NCBI RefSeq assembly: GCF_021531435.1
Contig: NZ_JAFBIS010000001.1
Coordinates: 186,001 to 250,000, forward strand
DNA length: 64,000 nucleotides
Reading direction: 5' to 3'
Source: Oscillibacter valericigenes
GTDB taxonomy: Bacteria; Bacillota; Clostridia; Oscillospirales; Oscillospiraceae
The position numbers and the translations under genes were made by a program. Below are positions 49,564-58,926 of the stretch, piece after piece. The stretch's first letter is position 1; the number at the start of each line of letters is the position of its first letter. The notes beneath the pieces are model-generated. The model worked only from the letters and a program-made list of their open reading frames with translations, was not told the origin of the DNA and did no database searches.

Positions 49564-51045
49564 TTAACTCCTTCCGTAAAGTGATGTCATACGCGCGATA
49601 CGCGCTGTCAGTTCATCAGTGATCTGGCCGGGCAGCATCCGCCACTGCCAGTTGCCGCCTAAGATACCGGGGGTGTTCATGCGGGCTTCGGACCCGAGGC
49701 CCAGGTAGTCCTGCATCTGGGCTATGAACAGGTCTGCCACGCTGCTCTGGCCGCCCCGGAGGACGCCCCAGTTGAAGCCCTCCTCGTCGTGGAGGCCCAG
49801 ATATTCCCGGGCCATGGCGATGTCAGCGGGAGCCGCCTCGTCCTTCCAGCCCATCAGGGTAGAGTTGTCATGGGTCCCGGCGTAGCAGACGCAGTGGCGG
49901 GGATAGGTGTGGGGGAGGTAGTTGGCGGCTTCCCGGGAATCGAAGGCGAACTGCAGCACCTTCATGCCCGGCAGACCGGAGTCCTCCAGAAGCTGGCGGA
50001 CTTCCGGGGTCAGATAGCCCAGGTCCTCGGCGATGAACTGGATGTTGGGGAACTTTTCCGTGAGAACGTTCATCAGGTCCATGCCCGGGCCCTTCACCCA
50101 GCGGCCGACTTTGGCCGTGGTCTCGCCGTAGGGAACTGCCCAGTAGCTCTCCAGGCCCCGGAAGTGGTCGATGCGGAGAATGTCATACAGCCGGGAGGCG
50201 CCGGCAATGCGGCGGATCCACCAGGTATAGCCGTCGGCTTTCATGGCGTCCCAGTCGTAGAGGGGATTGCCCCAGAGCTGGCCGTCGGCAGTGAAGTAAT
50301 CGGGGGGCACGCCTGCCACCTCCGCGGGCACATTCCGCTCGTCCAGCTGGAAAGCACGGGGATCGGCCCATACGTCGGCGGAATCCATGGCGACATAGAT
50401 GGGCAGGTCGCCGATGATGCCGATGCCCTTTTCGTGGGCATAGGACCGCAGGGCCTCCCACTGGCGGAAGAACAAGTACTGAATGTAGGTGAACAGGCGG
50501 ATGTCGTCCGCCAGCTCTTCCCGGTAACGTGCCACCGCTTCGGGACGGCGGAGGCGGATGTCCTCGTCGGGCCACTCCGTCCAGGCGCTCATGCCGAAAT
50601 GACGCTTCAGAGCCATGAACAGGGCATAATCCGGCAGCCAGGCATCGTTTTCTTCTGAAAAGGCTTTTACCTTGTCAGCATCCCGCTCCCAGCCTCTTTC
50701 CATGGCCAGGTGCAGCAGAGGGAAGCGGCCGTTGTAAATGGCGCTGTAATCGACCCTGGCGGGGTCCGTGCCCCAGCTGACGGCATTTACTTCCGCAGGC
50801 GTCAGCAGGCCGTCCTCACACAGCAGGTCCAGGTCGATCAAATAGGGATTGCCCGCATAAGCGGAAAAACTCTGGTAGGGGGAGTCGCCGTAGCTGGTGG
50901 GGCCCACGGGCAATATCTGCCACCAGGACTGGCCGGCATCCGCCAGGAAGTCCACAAACTTCCGGGCTTCCGCGCCCAGGGTGCCGATACCGTGGGGGGA
51001 GGGGAGAGAGGAGATCGGCATGAGAATGCCGCTGCTTCTTTTCAT
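49564..51045 (-). CDS. malQ: 4-alpha-glucanotransferase (amylomaltase)
   Basis: GH77 enzyme, 493 residues, moving glucan chains between maltodextrins and releasing glucose. Hallmarks are SSLPSPHGIGTLG at the N-terminus, WWQILPVGPTSYGDSPYQS, the nucleophile region LRIDHFRGLESYWAVP, acid/base FIAEDLGYLTPEV and GTHDNSTLMGW. The length is standard for MalQ. It sits between the permease and ATPase genes, so imported maltodextrins meet it at once in the cytoplasm. ATG 51045 follows GAGAGGTACCGCAC. Confidence 0.96.
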   Translation of the reverse strand: MKRSSGILMPISSLPSPHGIGTLGAEARKFVDFLADAGQSWWQILPVGPTSYGDSPYQSFSAYAGNPYLIDLDLLCEDGLLTPAEVNAVSWGTDPARVDYSAIYNGRFPLLHLAMERGWERDADKVKAFSEENDAWLPDYALFMALKRHFGMSAWTEWPDEDIRLRRPEAVARYREELADDIRLFTYIQYLFFRQWEALRSYAHEKGIGIIGDLPIYVAMDSADVWADPRAFQLDERNVPAEVAGVPPDYFTADGQLWGNPLYDWDAMKADGYTWWIRRIAGASRLYDILRIDHFRGLESYWAVPYGETTAKVGRWVKGPGMDLMNVLTEKFPNIQFIAEDLGYLTPEVRQLLEDSGLPGMKVLQFAFDSREAANYLPHTYPRHCVCYAGTHDNSTLMGWKDEAAPADIAMAREYLGLHDEEGFNWGVLRGGQSSVADLFIAQMQDYLGLGSEARMNTPGILGGNWQWRMLPGQITDELTARIARMTSLYGRS

Positions 51046-51057
51046 GTGCGGTACCTC

Positions 51058-51903
51058 TCAGCCCTTGACAGCTCCCGCGGCCACGCCCTTGATAATGTGC
51101 TTCTGGCACAGCAGGTAGACGATGATGATGGGGATGATGTTCATCATAATGGAGGCCATCATGGGGCCCATCTCCACCTTGCCGAAGCTGCCGCGGAAAT
51201 ACTGGATCAGGATGGGAATGGTCATGTAGCCCTTGGTGCGGTCCAGGACCAGATAGGGCAGCAGGTAGTCATTCCACAGCCACATGGTCTCCAGGATGCC
51301 GACGGAGATCAGGGTGGGCTTCAGGATGGGGAGCACCACCCGGAAGAAGGTCTGGAGGGGGGTGCAGCCGTCGATCATGGCCGCTTCCTCGATTTCCAGA
51401 GGGATAGATTTCATAAAGCCGCAGAACATGAACACGGCCAGTCCCGCGCCAAAGCCCAGGTAGATGATGCAGATGGTGTAGGGGCTGCTGAGGTGCAGGC
51501 GGTCCGCCGTGGAGGACAGGGTGAACATCAGCATCTGGAAGGGGACGACCATGGAGAATACGAACATGTAGTACAGCGCCTTGCTGTACCAGGATTTGAC
51601 GCGGGTGATGAACCAGGCGCACATGGAGCAGCAGATCAAGATCAGCACCACAGAGCTGATGGTGATGACAAGACTGTACCAGAAAGCGGAGAGGAAGCCC
51701 TTGGAGGTCAGCGCGTTGATATAGTTTTCAAGCCCCGCGAAGCTCCCGCTGTTGGGGATCTGGAAGGCGGTGCCGGTGCTGATGGAGGTCTCTTTCTTCA
51801 AAGAGTTGAACAGGATCATGAAAATGGGATAGATCCAGGCCAGAGACAGAATGCCCAGAACGACGGTCAGGATGCTGTCTTTCAGCGTGCGTTTCTTTTC
51901 CAT
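51058..51903 (-). CDS. maltodextrin ABC transporter permease (MalG-like)
   Basis: Inner permease subunit, 281 residues, six predicted helices. The EAA loop EEAAMIDGCTPLQTFFRVVL (about 190-209) and the C-terminal hydrophobic end are typical of MalG-type proteins. It pairs with the product at 51903, whose stop overlaps its start by one base. It lies 12 bases before malQ. Confidence 0.93.
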   Translation of the reverse strand: MEKKRTLKDSILTVVLGILSLAWIYPIFMILFNSLKKETSISTGTAFQIPNSGSFAGLENYINALTSKGFLSAFWYSLVITISSVVLILICCSMCAWFITRVKSWYSKALYYMFVFSMVVPFQMLMFTLSSTADRLHLSSPYTICIIYLGFGAGLAVFMFCGFMKSIPLEIEEAAMIDGCTPLQTFFRVVLPILKPTLISVGILETMWLWNDYLLPYLVLDRTKGYMTIPILIQYFRGSFGKVEMGPMMASIMMNIIPIIIVYLLCQKHIIKGVAAGAVKG

Positions 51904-52754
51904 TACTGCTGCACCTCCTTAGAGCGGGTGGATTTCAGCTGGACGAGGCCGATGACTACCACTAGGATGCAGAAGAGGACAGCCTTGGCCTGGCCGTAGC
52001 CCTTCCACTGGGGTCCGGAGCGGCCGTAGAAGGTCTGGTAGATGTTCAGGGCCAGCATCTCGGTCTTGTGGGCGGGGTCGCCGCCGGTCAGGGCCAGGTT
52101 CTGGTCAAACAGCTTGAAGCCGTTGGTAAGGCTCAGGAACAGGCAGATGGTGATGGAAGGCATCAGGTTGGGGAGTTTCACTTTCCAGAGGATCTGGCGC
52201 TCAGTGGCGCCGTCGATGCGGGCGGCTTCCAGATAGTCGTTGGGGATGGACTGGAGGCCCGCGATGTATATGATCATCATGTAGCCGATCTGCTGCCAGC
52301 ACATGAGAATGACCAGGCCGATGAAGCCGTAAGGCGCGTGCAGGGAAAGCAGAGGCTTGCCCAGCAGGGTCAGAGCGCAGTTGAGCAGGATGTTCCAGAT
52401 GTAACCCAGAACGATGCCGCCGATCAGGTTCGGCATGAAGAAAACGGAGCGGAACAGGTTGGTGCCCTTGATCTCACGGGTCAGGGCCAGGGCGATGGCA
52501 AGCGCCGCCACGTTGATACAGACGGTGGAAACGATGGTGAACAGAGCCGTAAACCAGAAAGAGTGAAGGAAATCGCTCTCTGTCAGGGCAAAGATATAGT
52601 TTTTCAGGCCATTGAAGCTGGCGTTATCAATGGTAATGAATTTACAGAAGGACAGGTACAGGCCCTGGATAAAGGGCCAGACGAAGCCGATGATGAACGC
52701 CGCCAGCGTGGGGAGGACGAACACCGGCCAGTATCTTCTGATCGTTTTTTCCAC
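51903..52754 (-). CDS. maltodextrin ABC transporter permease (MalF-like)
   Basis: Permease subunit, 283 residues, six helices (first VLPTLAAFIIGFVWPFIQGL). EAA loop YLEAARIDGATERQILWKVK near residues 178-197. Shorter than E. coli MalF, as is usual for Gram-positive sugar importers. It follows the binding-protein gene after 129 bases that contain a hairpin. Confidence 0.93.
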   Translation of the reverse strand: MEKTIRRYWPVFVLPTLAAFIIGFVWPFIQGLYLSFCKFITIDNASFNGLKNYIFALTESDFLHSFWFTALFTIVSTVCINVAALAIALALTREIKGTNLFRSVFFMPNLIGGIVLGYIWNILLNCALTLLGKPLLSLHAPYGFIGLVILMCWQQIGYMMIIYIAGLQSIPNDYLEAARIDGATERQILWKVKLPNLMPSITICLFLSLTNGFKLFDQNLALTGGDPAHKTEMLALNIYQTFYGRSGPQWKGYGQAKAVLFCILVVVIGLVQLKSTRSKEVQQ

Positions 52755-52828
52755 AATATCCCTCCTATGATAGAAATGAAACGGGGGCCTTTTTATGGCC
52801 CCTCGGCTGGGGCGGACGAATTTAAAGA

Positions 52829-52865
52829 GAAAAAAACGGGGTGGGCGGAAAGCCCACCCCGTTGT
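52829..52865 (-). terminator. internal terminator/attenuator after the binding-protein gene
   Basis: The - strand reads AACGGGGTGGGC-TTTCC-GCCCACCCCGTT followed by a T run. Located between the binding-protein gene and malF, it probably lets only part of transcription pass, giving excess binding protein over permeases. Confidence 0.85.
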
Positions 52866-52883
52866 GATTGCGCGGTGTTGATC

Positions 52884-54200
52884 TTAGCCGTTGGCGGCAG
52901 CGTACTCGCTGGCCCAGCCGTCCACGAAAGCGGAGACGACAGCGTCCCAGGTGCCGGTGCCGGCAGCATAGGCGGTCAGAGCGTTGCCTACTTCGTTCTT
53001 CCAGTTCTCAGAGGGCATGGTGGGGAAGTTCCAGGAAACGGGGGTCTTGCCCTCGGCGGTGTAAGTGGCGTCCTGCTTGACGAACAGGTTGGGGGACTCC
53101 TGAGCGCCCTTGAAGGGGATGACGAAGCCCATGTCGTTGGCCATGGCCTTAGTGCCGGTCTCAGAGGTGACGCACCAGTTCATAAAGTCCAGAGTAGCCT
53201 GAATGTTCTCCGCGCTGGCGGAGTTGTTGACGCACCAGTAGTTCTCGGTGCCGGTGCACAGGCCCTGGTTGGCCTCGTCACCCACGCCGATGTAGATGGG
53301 GATCATCTGCAGGTCATCGTCAGTAAACTTGCCGTCGCCAACCAGGTTGCCGTACTCCCAGGAACCGTTCTGGAAGAACACGGCTTCGCCGGCCAGGAAC
53401 TCGTTGCGGGAGTCGTCACCGGTCTTGCCGGACAGCACGGCGGGATCGCAGGTGGAGTTGTTGATGTACAGGTCGAAGATGGCCTTGTAGTTATCCAGAT
53501 AGGTGCCCTTGATGGCGTCGGTGGTGCCGATGCCGTCGGCCTGGTACTCAAAGTAGATGGGCAGGTTAGCCAGGTGGGTCTTGAAGCGCCAGTCAGAGGA
53601 GCCGTCCATGCCGGTAGAGGAGAAGGCGGCGAAGCCCAGTTCGTCCTTGCGGGCGGTGATGTCCTCAGCGACCTTCTTCAGGTCGGCGAAGGACTTGATG
53701 TCGTCCACGGAGTAGCCGGCCTTGGCCAGCAGGGTCTTGTTGGTGATGATACCGTAGGACTCGATGACGTAGGCGATACCCAGGGTAGCGTCGCCGTCCT
53801 TCAGGGCGAAGTCCTCGGAAGTGAGCTGGCCCAGCACGTCGGAGCCGGTCAGGTCATAGCAGTAGTCCTTCCAGTTGGCCAGACCCACGGGGCCGTTGAC
53901 CTGGAACAGAGTGGGAGGATTGCTCTTGGCGATCTCACTCATCAGGGTCTGCTCATAGGTGCCGGAGGCGGCGGTGACCACAGTGACAGGCACGCCGGTC
54001 TCTTCGGTGTAGGCCTTGGCCAGGTTCTGCCAGGCCTCGTCCTGCTCGGGCTTGAAGTTCAGGTAGTAAACAGAGCCGGTGGCGGTGGAGCTTCCGCTCT
54101 CACCGGAGGACGCGGGGGTCTCGGTCTTGCTGCCGCCGCAGGCGGACAGGAGGCCGACGCAAAGAGTCAGGGACAGCAAAAGCGCAAATACTTTTTTCAT
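52884..54200 (-). CDS. maltodextrin-binding lipoprotein (extracellular solute-binding, family 1)
   Basis: Binding protein, 438 residues. Signal peptide MKKVFALLLSLTLCVGLLSAC with lipobox Cys21, a Ser/Gly/Thr-rich spacer, then the family 1 fold: EAWQNLAKAYTEETGVPVTV, VVTAASGTYEQTLMSEIAKS, and VIPFKGAQESPNLF. It delivers the sugar to the two permeases downstream. ATG 54200 is preferred to one 33 bases upstream because AAGGAGTATCACG precedes it and it gives a normal signal peptide. The match to maltodextrin is from operon context (malQ, glgP). Confidence 0.93.
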   Translation of the reverse strand: MKKVFALLLSLTLCVGLLSACGGSKTETPASSGESGSSTATGSVYYLNFKPEQDEAWQNLAKAYTEETGVPVTVVTAASGTYEQTLMSEIAKSNPPTLFQVNGPVGLANWKDYCYDLTGSDVLGQLTSEDFALKDGDATLGIAYVIESYGIITNKTLLAKAGYSVDDIKSFADLKKVAEDITARKDELGFAAFSSTGMDGSSDWRFKTHLANLPIYFEYQADGIGTTDAIKGTYLDNYKAIFDLYINNSTCDPAVLSGKTGDDSRNEFLAGEAVFFQNGSWEYGNLVGDGKFTDDDLQMIPIYIGVGDEANQGLCTGTENYWCVNNSASAENIQATLDFMNWCVTSETGTKAMANDMGFVIPFKGAQESPNLFVKQDATYTAEGKTPVSWNFPTMPSENWKNEVGNALTAYAAGTGTWDAVVSAFVDGWASEYAAANG

Positions 54201-54261
54201 CGTGATACTCCTTTTCCTTTTTTGAATTTTCATTTATTTTCACATCCCTTGGATGTAAAAA

Positions 54262-55275
54262 TCAGTTGGGAGCGGCGACGCTGCCGCCGATGCGCAGGGT
54301 GGTGTCCATCCGGATATGGCGGTTGGCCGCCCGTTCCTCCACCATATCCACCAGGATGCGGACCGCTTCTTCTCCCATGGCCTCCTGGGGCTGGATGAGG
54401 GTCGTCAGCGTAGGAACGGTGTAGGAGGACATGTCGATGCCGTCGATAGCGATGATGGAACAATCCTCCGGAATGCGGCGCCCGCTGTCGTGCAGCGCTT
54501 TCATGGCGGCGATGGCCATGGAATCCGCGATGACGAACAGGGCGGTAAACTCTTTTTTCCGTGCCAGCAGGCGGCGGGTGCCTTCGTAGGCGGCGGACAT
54601 ATCGAAAGCGCCGGTCTCCGCCACTAGGTCCGGCTCCAGAGGGATGCCATTTTCCGACAGTGCCTGGCAGTAGCCCCGGTAGCGCAGCTCGCTGATGGAG
54701 TGGTCCTGGACAGAGTCCAGCAGAACGGCGATCTTCCGGTGGCCCTGACGGATCAGGACCTCCACCGCCCGGCGGGCCTCCGCCTGGTCGTCGATGGAAA
54801 CGGAGGAGTAGGCGTCTTTTTTCAGACTGCCGAAGCTGTTGGTAAAAGAGCAGCAGACAAAGGGGATCTCCAGAGCCGCCGTCTGTTCCGGCGTGTAGTC
54901 AAAGCAGCCGCCCAGCAGGATCAGTCCCAGCAGCCGCTTGGAGCGGGCCAGCTCAGCGGCGGCCCGGATCTCGTCTTCGCCGGAAGGGATCTGGTGGAGG
55001 ACCATGGTGTAGCCCGCCTGGTTTACCGCCTGCTCCACCGCCCGGATGACGGAGGAGAAGAAGGGGTTGCCCACGCCGCGGACCACCAGGCCAATGGCGT
55101 CGGACTGGGGACGGACCAGATCCCGGGCGCTGCTGTTGGGAACGTAGTGCAGCTCCCGCACGGTCTCCAGGACCCGGGAACGCACGGCCTCGCTGACGTC
55201 GGGATGGTTGTTGAGGACACGGGAAACCGTGCTGACGGAAACGCCGCTGTGCTCCGCTACATCCTTGATGGTCAT
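54262..55275 (-). CDS. LacI-family repressor of the maltodextrin operon
   Basis: A 337-residue repressor. N-terminal helix-turn-helix TIKDVAEHSGVSVSTVSRVL with hinge VRELHYVPNSSAR, then the periplasmic-binding-protein-like domain (IGLVVRGVGNPFFSSVIRAV; TALFVIADSMAIAAMKAL). ATG 55275 has GAAGGGAG about 10 bases ahead; a TTG nine codons upstream is the alternative. A large palindrome at 55312-55337 just upstream is its likely operator. The downstream genes lie close enough to be one transcript. Confidence 0.93.
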   Translation of the reverse strand: MTIKDVAEHSGVSVSTVSRVLNNHPDVSEAVRSRVLETVRELHYVPNSSARDLVRPQSDAIGLVVRGVGNPFFSSVIRAVEQAVNQAGYTMVLHQIPSGEDEIRAAAELARSKRLLGLILLGGCFDYTPEQTAALEIPFVCCSFTNSFGSLKKDAYSSVSIDDQAEARRAVEVLIRQGHRKIAVLLDSVQDHSISELRYRGYCQALSENGIPLEPDLVAETGAFDMSAAYEGTRRLLARKKEFTALFVIADSMAIAAMKALHDSGRRIPEDCSIIAIDGIDMSSYTVPTLTTLIQPQEAMGEEAVRILVDMVEERAANRHIRMDTTLRIGGSVAAPN

Positions 55276-55311
55276 GCCGTGTCCACTCCCTTCTTTTGAC
55301 AAAGTATGCTG

Positions 55312-55337
55312 TGGAAACGTTACTGGTAACGTTTCCA
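55312..55337. promoter_or_regulatory. LacI-family operator palindrome
   Basis: TGGAAACGTTACTGGTAACGTTTCCA is symmetrical except for its two centre bases; written as halves it is TGGAAACGTTAC and GTAACGTTTCCA. It lies about 18 bases past the -10 box of the operon promoter. Its halves also resemble catabolite-responsive elements. Confidence 0.8.
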
Positions 55338-55354
55338 GCTCCTTTCAGTTATTA

Positions 55355-55383
55355 AATATATACAAATATTCAGCGGCTGTCAA
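55355..55383 (-). promoter_or_regulatory. promoter of the LacI/maltodextrin operon
   Basis: On the - strand -35 TTGACA (55383-55378), 17-bp spacer and -10 TATATT (55360-55355). It drives the regulator and, by read-through, the transport genes. Confidence 0.75.
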
Positions 55384-55455
55384 TCCGGCTTTTGAAATTC
55401 GTGGATTACAACAAAATTCCAATTCCGGTTATGTATGATCTGTCAAAGACTTTGT

Positions 55456-55469
55456 AAACGTAATCGTTT
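55456..55469. promoter_or_regulatory. second operator-like inverted repeat
   Basis: AAACGTAATCGTTT, an inverted AAACG repeat around TAAT, about 120 bases upstream of the main operator and within TGTAAACG, which resembles the start of a cre site. It could be an auxiliary LacI-family or CcpA site. Confidence 0.4.
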
Positions 55470-55505
55470 TTCTGGAAAACCGAACTTTTTGACAAATATA
55501 AAAAA

Positions 55506-55543
55506 CAGGCAGACAGACACGCAGATGCGTGTCTGTCTGCCTG
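55506..55543 (-). terminator. terminator of glgP
   Basis: A perfect 17-bp stem (CAGGCAGACAGACACGC and its complement, loop of 4) followed on the - strand by a T run. It lies 11 bases after the glgP stop. Confidence 0.9.
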
Positions 55544-55554
55544 CTGTGAACATA

Positions 55555-57819
55555 TCAGCCCAGGTGCCAGATGTCCCGGTCATATTCCGCGATGGTGCGG
55601 TCGGAGGAGAAGAAGCCCGCCTTGGCAATGTTGACGAGGCACTTCCGCTGCCACTCCAGGGGGTCTTTGGCGTAGTCCGCCATGGCCTGTTCCTTGCGGA
55701 CCAGGTAGGCGTTAAAGTCGGGGAGGGTCTGGAACCAGTCTTTGTTCATTAAATCGTCCCGGAGGCGGGACAGATTTTCTTCCCGGCCCGCCCGGAGCAT
55801 TTCGGGGCCGGTGAGGAAGTCGATGGCCCGGCGCAGGTTGGGGTCGCCGTCGTACCACTCCCGGGCGCGGTAGTCTCCGGCCTCGTAACGGCGGATGACC
55901 TGGTCGGAGGTCTGGCCGAAGATATAGATATTGTCCTCCCCGACCTGCTGGGCGATCTCCACATTGGCGCCGTCCATGGTGCCCAGGGTCACGGCGCCGT
56001 TGAGCATGAACTTCATGTTGCCGGTGCCGCTGGCCTCCTTGCTGGCCAGGCTGATCTGCTCGGAGAGGTCGCAGGCGGGGATTATTTTCTCCGCAGCGGT
56101 GACGTTGTAGTTCTCCACGAACACGATCTGCAGCCAGGGGGAGACTTCGGGGGAGGCGGCGATGACCTGGGAGAGGGTCAGCAGGGCGTGGATGATGTCC
56201 TTGGCGATGGTGTAGGCTGGGGCGGCTTTGGCACCGAAAATGCTGACCAGAGGCACGGCGGGAATATGGCCGTTTTTGATCTCCAGGTACTGGTGGATCA
56301 GGAACAACAGATTTAATTGCTGCCGCTTGTACTCGTGGAGCCGCTTGGACTGAATGGAGAACATAGCCCTGGGATTCACCAGAATGCCCTGCTTCTGGTA
56401 CAGCCAACCCGCCAGGGCCTCCTTGTTCCGGGCCTTGATGTCCGCCAGGCGGCGCAGCGTGTCCTTGTCTGCGGCCATGGGGAGGAGCAGCTCCAGCTCC
56501 CCGGCGTCCTGCTTGAAGCTGGGGCCGATGAGGGATTCAATTTCGTTGGAGAGCGCGGGGTTGCAGGCCAGGAGCCAGCGGCGGAAAGTGATGCCATTGG
56601 TCTTGTTGTTGAACTTTTCGGGATAGAGCTGATAGAAGTTCTTCAGCTCGCTGTTCTTCAGAATTTCCGTATGGAGGGCCGCAACGCCGTTGGTGGAGTG
56701 GGTGAAATGGATGTCCATATGGGCCATGTGGACCCGGTTTTCGCCGTCGATGATGGCGGTGGAGCCGTCGTCCGTTCGGGTGCGGGCCAGGGCGTCCAGC
56801 TTCTCGATGATGGGCATGAGCTGGGGCACCACCTGTTCCAGATAGTGTCGGGGCCACTTTTCCAGGGCCTCCGCCAGGATGGTGTGGTTCGTGTAGGCGC
56901 AGGTGCGGGTGACGATGTCCACCGCCTCATCGAAGCCGATGCCCCGTTGCTCCAGCAGGCGGATCAGCTCCGGGATGACCATGCTGGGATGGGTGTCGTT
57001 GATCTGGATGGCGGCGTAGTCTGGCAGGTCATGGAAATTGCAGCCCCGGGCGGCGCACTCGTCCAGCAGCAGCTGGGCCCCGGCACTGACCATGAAATAC
57101 TGTTGGTAGATGCGCAGCAGGCGGCCCGCCTCGTCGGAGTCGTCGGGGTAGAGGAAGAGGGTCAGATTTTCGCCGATGCGGGTCTTGTCAAAAGAGATGC
57201 CCTCGGTAATGAGGCTTTCGTCCACGGTGTCCAGGTCGAACAGGTTCAGGAAATTTGTGCGCCCGCTGTAGCCGGTGACGGCCAGACGGTACAGCCGGGC
57301 CTGATACACCTGGCCCGCCAGCTCCACAGGATACACGGTGCCCGTGGGCTTTGCCCAGCTCTCGTCCGTCAGCCACAGGTCCGGCGTCTCGGTCTGGAGG
57401 CCGTCCCGGAACTGCTGGCGGAACAATCCGCAGTGGTAGCGCAGGCCGATGCCGTCGCCGGGGAGATTCAAGGTCGCCAGAGAGTCCAGGAAGCAGGCGG
57501 CCAGACGGCCCAGGCCGCCGTTGCCCAGGCTGGGCTCTGGCTCCAGCTCCTCCAGGTCGGACAGGGACTTTCCGGCGGCGGCCAGGCAGTCCCGCACGTC
57601 GTCGTAAAGGCCCAGATTGATGAGGTTATTGGAGAGCAGCTTGCCGATGAGAAACTCGGCGGAGATATAGTACAGCTTTCTGCCGGTGACGGGCTGGACC
57701 CGTTCCTGAGCCTGTTCCTCAACAAGACGCAGAAGGGCCAAATACAACTCCTGATTGCTGGCATCCTGAATGGGCTTGCCGCAGAGGGCGGTCAGCTTGG
57801 CGGAAATCATTTCGTTCAT
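55555..57819 (-). CDS. glgP: glycogen/maltodextrin phosphorylase
   Basis: GT35 phosphorylase, 754 residues, releasing glucose 1-phosphate from alpha-1,4-glucans. Clear motifs are [54 protein letters not shown] and the pyridoxal-phosphate Lys region [20 protein letters not shown]. It is a bit shorter than E. coli MalP/GlgP (about 800) but complete. AGGAGGAACTTTT precedes the ATG. It is upstream of the maltodextrin operon with its own terminator; with MalQ it gives the full cytoplasmic maltodextrin route. Confidence 0.96.
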   Translation of the reverse strand: MNEMISAKLTALCGKPIQDASNQELYLALLRLVEEQAQERVQPVTGRKLYYISAEFLIGKLLSNNLINLGLYDDVRDCLAAAGKSLSDLEELEPEPSLGNGGLGRLAACFLDSLATLNLPGDGIGLRYHCGLFRQQFRDGLQTETPDLWLTDESWAKPTGTVYPVELAGQVYQARLYRLAVTGYSGRTNFLNLFDLDTVDESLITEGISFDKTRIGENLTLFLYPDDSDEAGRLLRIYQQYFMVSAGAQLLLDECAARGCNFHDLPDYAAIQINDTHPSMVIPELIRLLEQRGIGFDEAVDIVTRTCAYTNHTILAEALEKWPRHYLEQVVPQLMPIIEKLDALARTRTDDGSTAIIDGENRVHMAHMDIHFTHSTNGVAALHTEILKNSELKNFYQLYPEKFNNKTNGITFRRWLLACNPALSNEIESLIGPSFKQDAGELELLLPMAADKDTLRRLADIKARNKEALAGWLYQKQGILVNPRAMFSIQSKRLHEYKRQQLNLLFLIHQYLEIKNGHIPAVPLVSIFGAKAAPAYTIAKDIIHALLTLSQVIAASPEVSPWLQIVFVENYNVTAAEKIIPACDLSEQISLASKEASGTGNMKFMLNGAVTLGTMDGANVEIAQQVGEDNIYIFGQTSDQVIRRYEAGDYRAREWYDGDPNLRRAIDFLTGPEMLRAGREENLSRLRDDLMNKDWFQTLPDFNAYLVRKEQAMADYAKDPLEWQRKCLVNIAKAGFFSSDRTIAEYDRDIWHLG

Positions 57820-57967
57820 AAAAGTTCCTCCTGTTCGGAAGATTTTACGTGCATTTTCACGCTTGCTGGTATATTATATCCTCACTGACGATTTTTCTCT
57901 CATAATGATTGCATATTCTGACAGAATCCTATCATATTACCCGGTTCGACAGGAAAGGAGGCGTTCC

Positions 57968-58858
57968 ATGAGCGAGACGCGGTCGGCCTATCTTCAGGAG
58001 ACAAAGCGGCACGGCAGCGTGCTGTTTCCCTTCAACATCTACCCCTGCACCATTCCGCGGGACTTTCCGTCGGTGGCGCTGCACTGGCACAAGAGCATGG
58101 AGCTGGTGTACGTGAAAAAGGGCGCGGGACAGGTCCAGGCGGGAATGCGCTGGATGGACGCGGCGGCGGGCGATATTTTTATCCTGCCGCCGGGGATGCT
58201 CCATGCTCTGCGGGGCGTGCCGGGCAGCGCCATGGAATATGAGAATATCATCTTTGACCCGGAGTTCCTTGGCTCCGGCGCGGCGGACATCTGCGCCCAG
58301 CGGTATCTGGTGCCGCTGGCGGCGGGGCGGCTGCCCCTGCCGGTGTGCCTGCGGGCGGAGGAGGCGGTTTACCCGGCTGCCGCGGCCTGCCTGAAAGAGG
58401 CGGAAGACCTGTGCGGACAGCGGGGGACCGGCTTTGAGCTGGGGGTCAAGGCCGCCATGCTGCGCTTTCTCTTCCTGATGACCCAGGCCCAGGCGGAGCC
58501 GCTGCCGGAGGAGCACCGGGACACGGAGCGGCTGAAGGAGGTGCTCCAGCGGGTGGAACGGGAGTTCAACCAGTCGCTGACGGTGGCGGATATGGCGCAG
58601 GGCTGTGGATGCAGCGCCAGTCATTTTATGCGCTGGTTTAAGCAAATGACAGGGAGCAGCTTTATCAGCTATCTGAACGAGCGCCGCCTGGCAGCCGCGG
58701 CGGAGCGGCTGCGCCAGTCTGAGGACAGCATCCTCTCCATTGCGGAGGCGGTGGGCTTTGAGACGCTGTCAAATTTCAACCAGCAGTTCAAGAAGCGCTA
58801 CGGCGTCACGCCCCGGGATTACCGGCGTGGGGAAAACATTAAAAACGAAATGCTGTAA
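57968..58858 (+). CDS. AraC-family regulator with cupin-like sensor domain
   Basis: A 296-residue regulator. The N-terminal half is a cupin-like AraC ligand domain (HWHKSMELVYVKKGAGQVQA; GDIFILPPGMLHALRG), the C-terminal two helix-turn-helix motifs have SLTVADMAQGCGCSASHFMR and the family signature IAEAVGFETLSNFNQQFKKR. ATG 57968 follows AGGAAAGGAGGCGTTCC. It is divergent from glgP, so it may regulate sugar use, but its target is not shown. Confidence 0.92.
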   Translation: MSETRSAYLQETKRHGSVLFPFNIYPCTIPRDFPSVALHWHKSMELVYVKKGAGQVQAGMRWMDAAAGDIFILPPGMLHALRGVPGSAMEYENIIFDPEFLGSGAADICAQRYLVPLAAGRLPLPVCLRAEEAVYPAAAACLKEAEDLCGQRGTGFELGVKAAMLRFLFLMTQAQAEPLPEEHRDTERLKEVLQRVEREFNQSLTVADMAQGCGCSASHFMRWFKQMTGSSFISYLNERRLAAAAERLRQSEDSILSIAEAVGFETLSNFNQQFKKRYGVTPRDYRRGENIKNEML

Positions 58859-58876
58859 AGTAAAAATGCTTGCAAG

Positions 58877-58915
58877 AAAAGGACGCCTCACATGACATGT
58901 GAGGCGTCCTTTTGT
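58877..58915. terminator. bidirectional terminator between AraC gene and threonine dehydratase gene
   Basis: AAAGGACGCCTCACATG and its complement form a perfect stem around a short loop, with A and T runs at the ends, between two convergent genes. Confidence 0.88.
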
Positions 58916-58926
58916 ATGGATGTAAA

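Noticed and set aside
54222-54262. ACATCC/GGATGT hairpin between the LacI gene and binding-protein gene
   Set aside because: A stem of only 6 bp with a weak T run is too little to call a terminator; read-through is expected in this operon.
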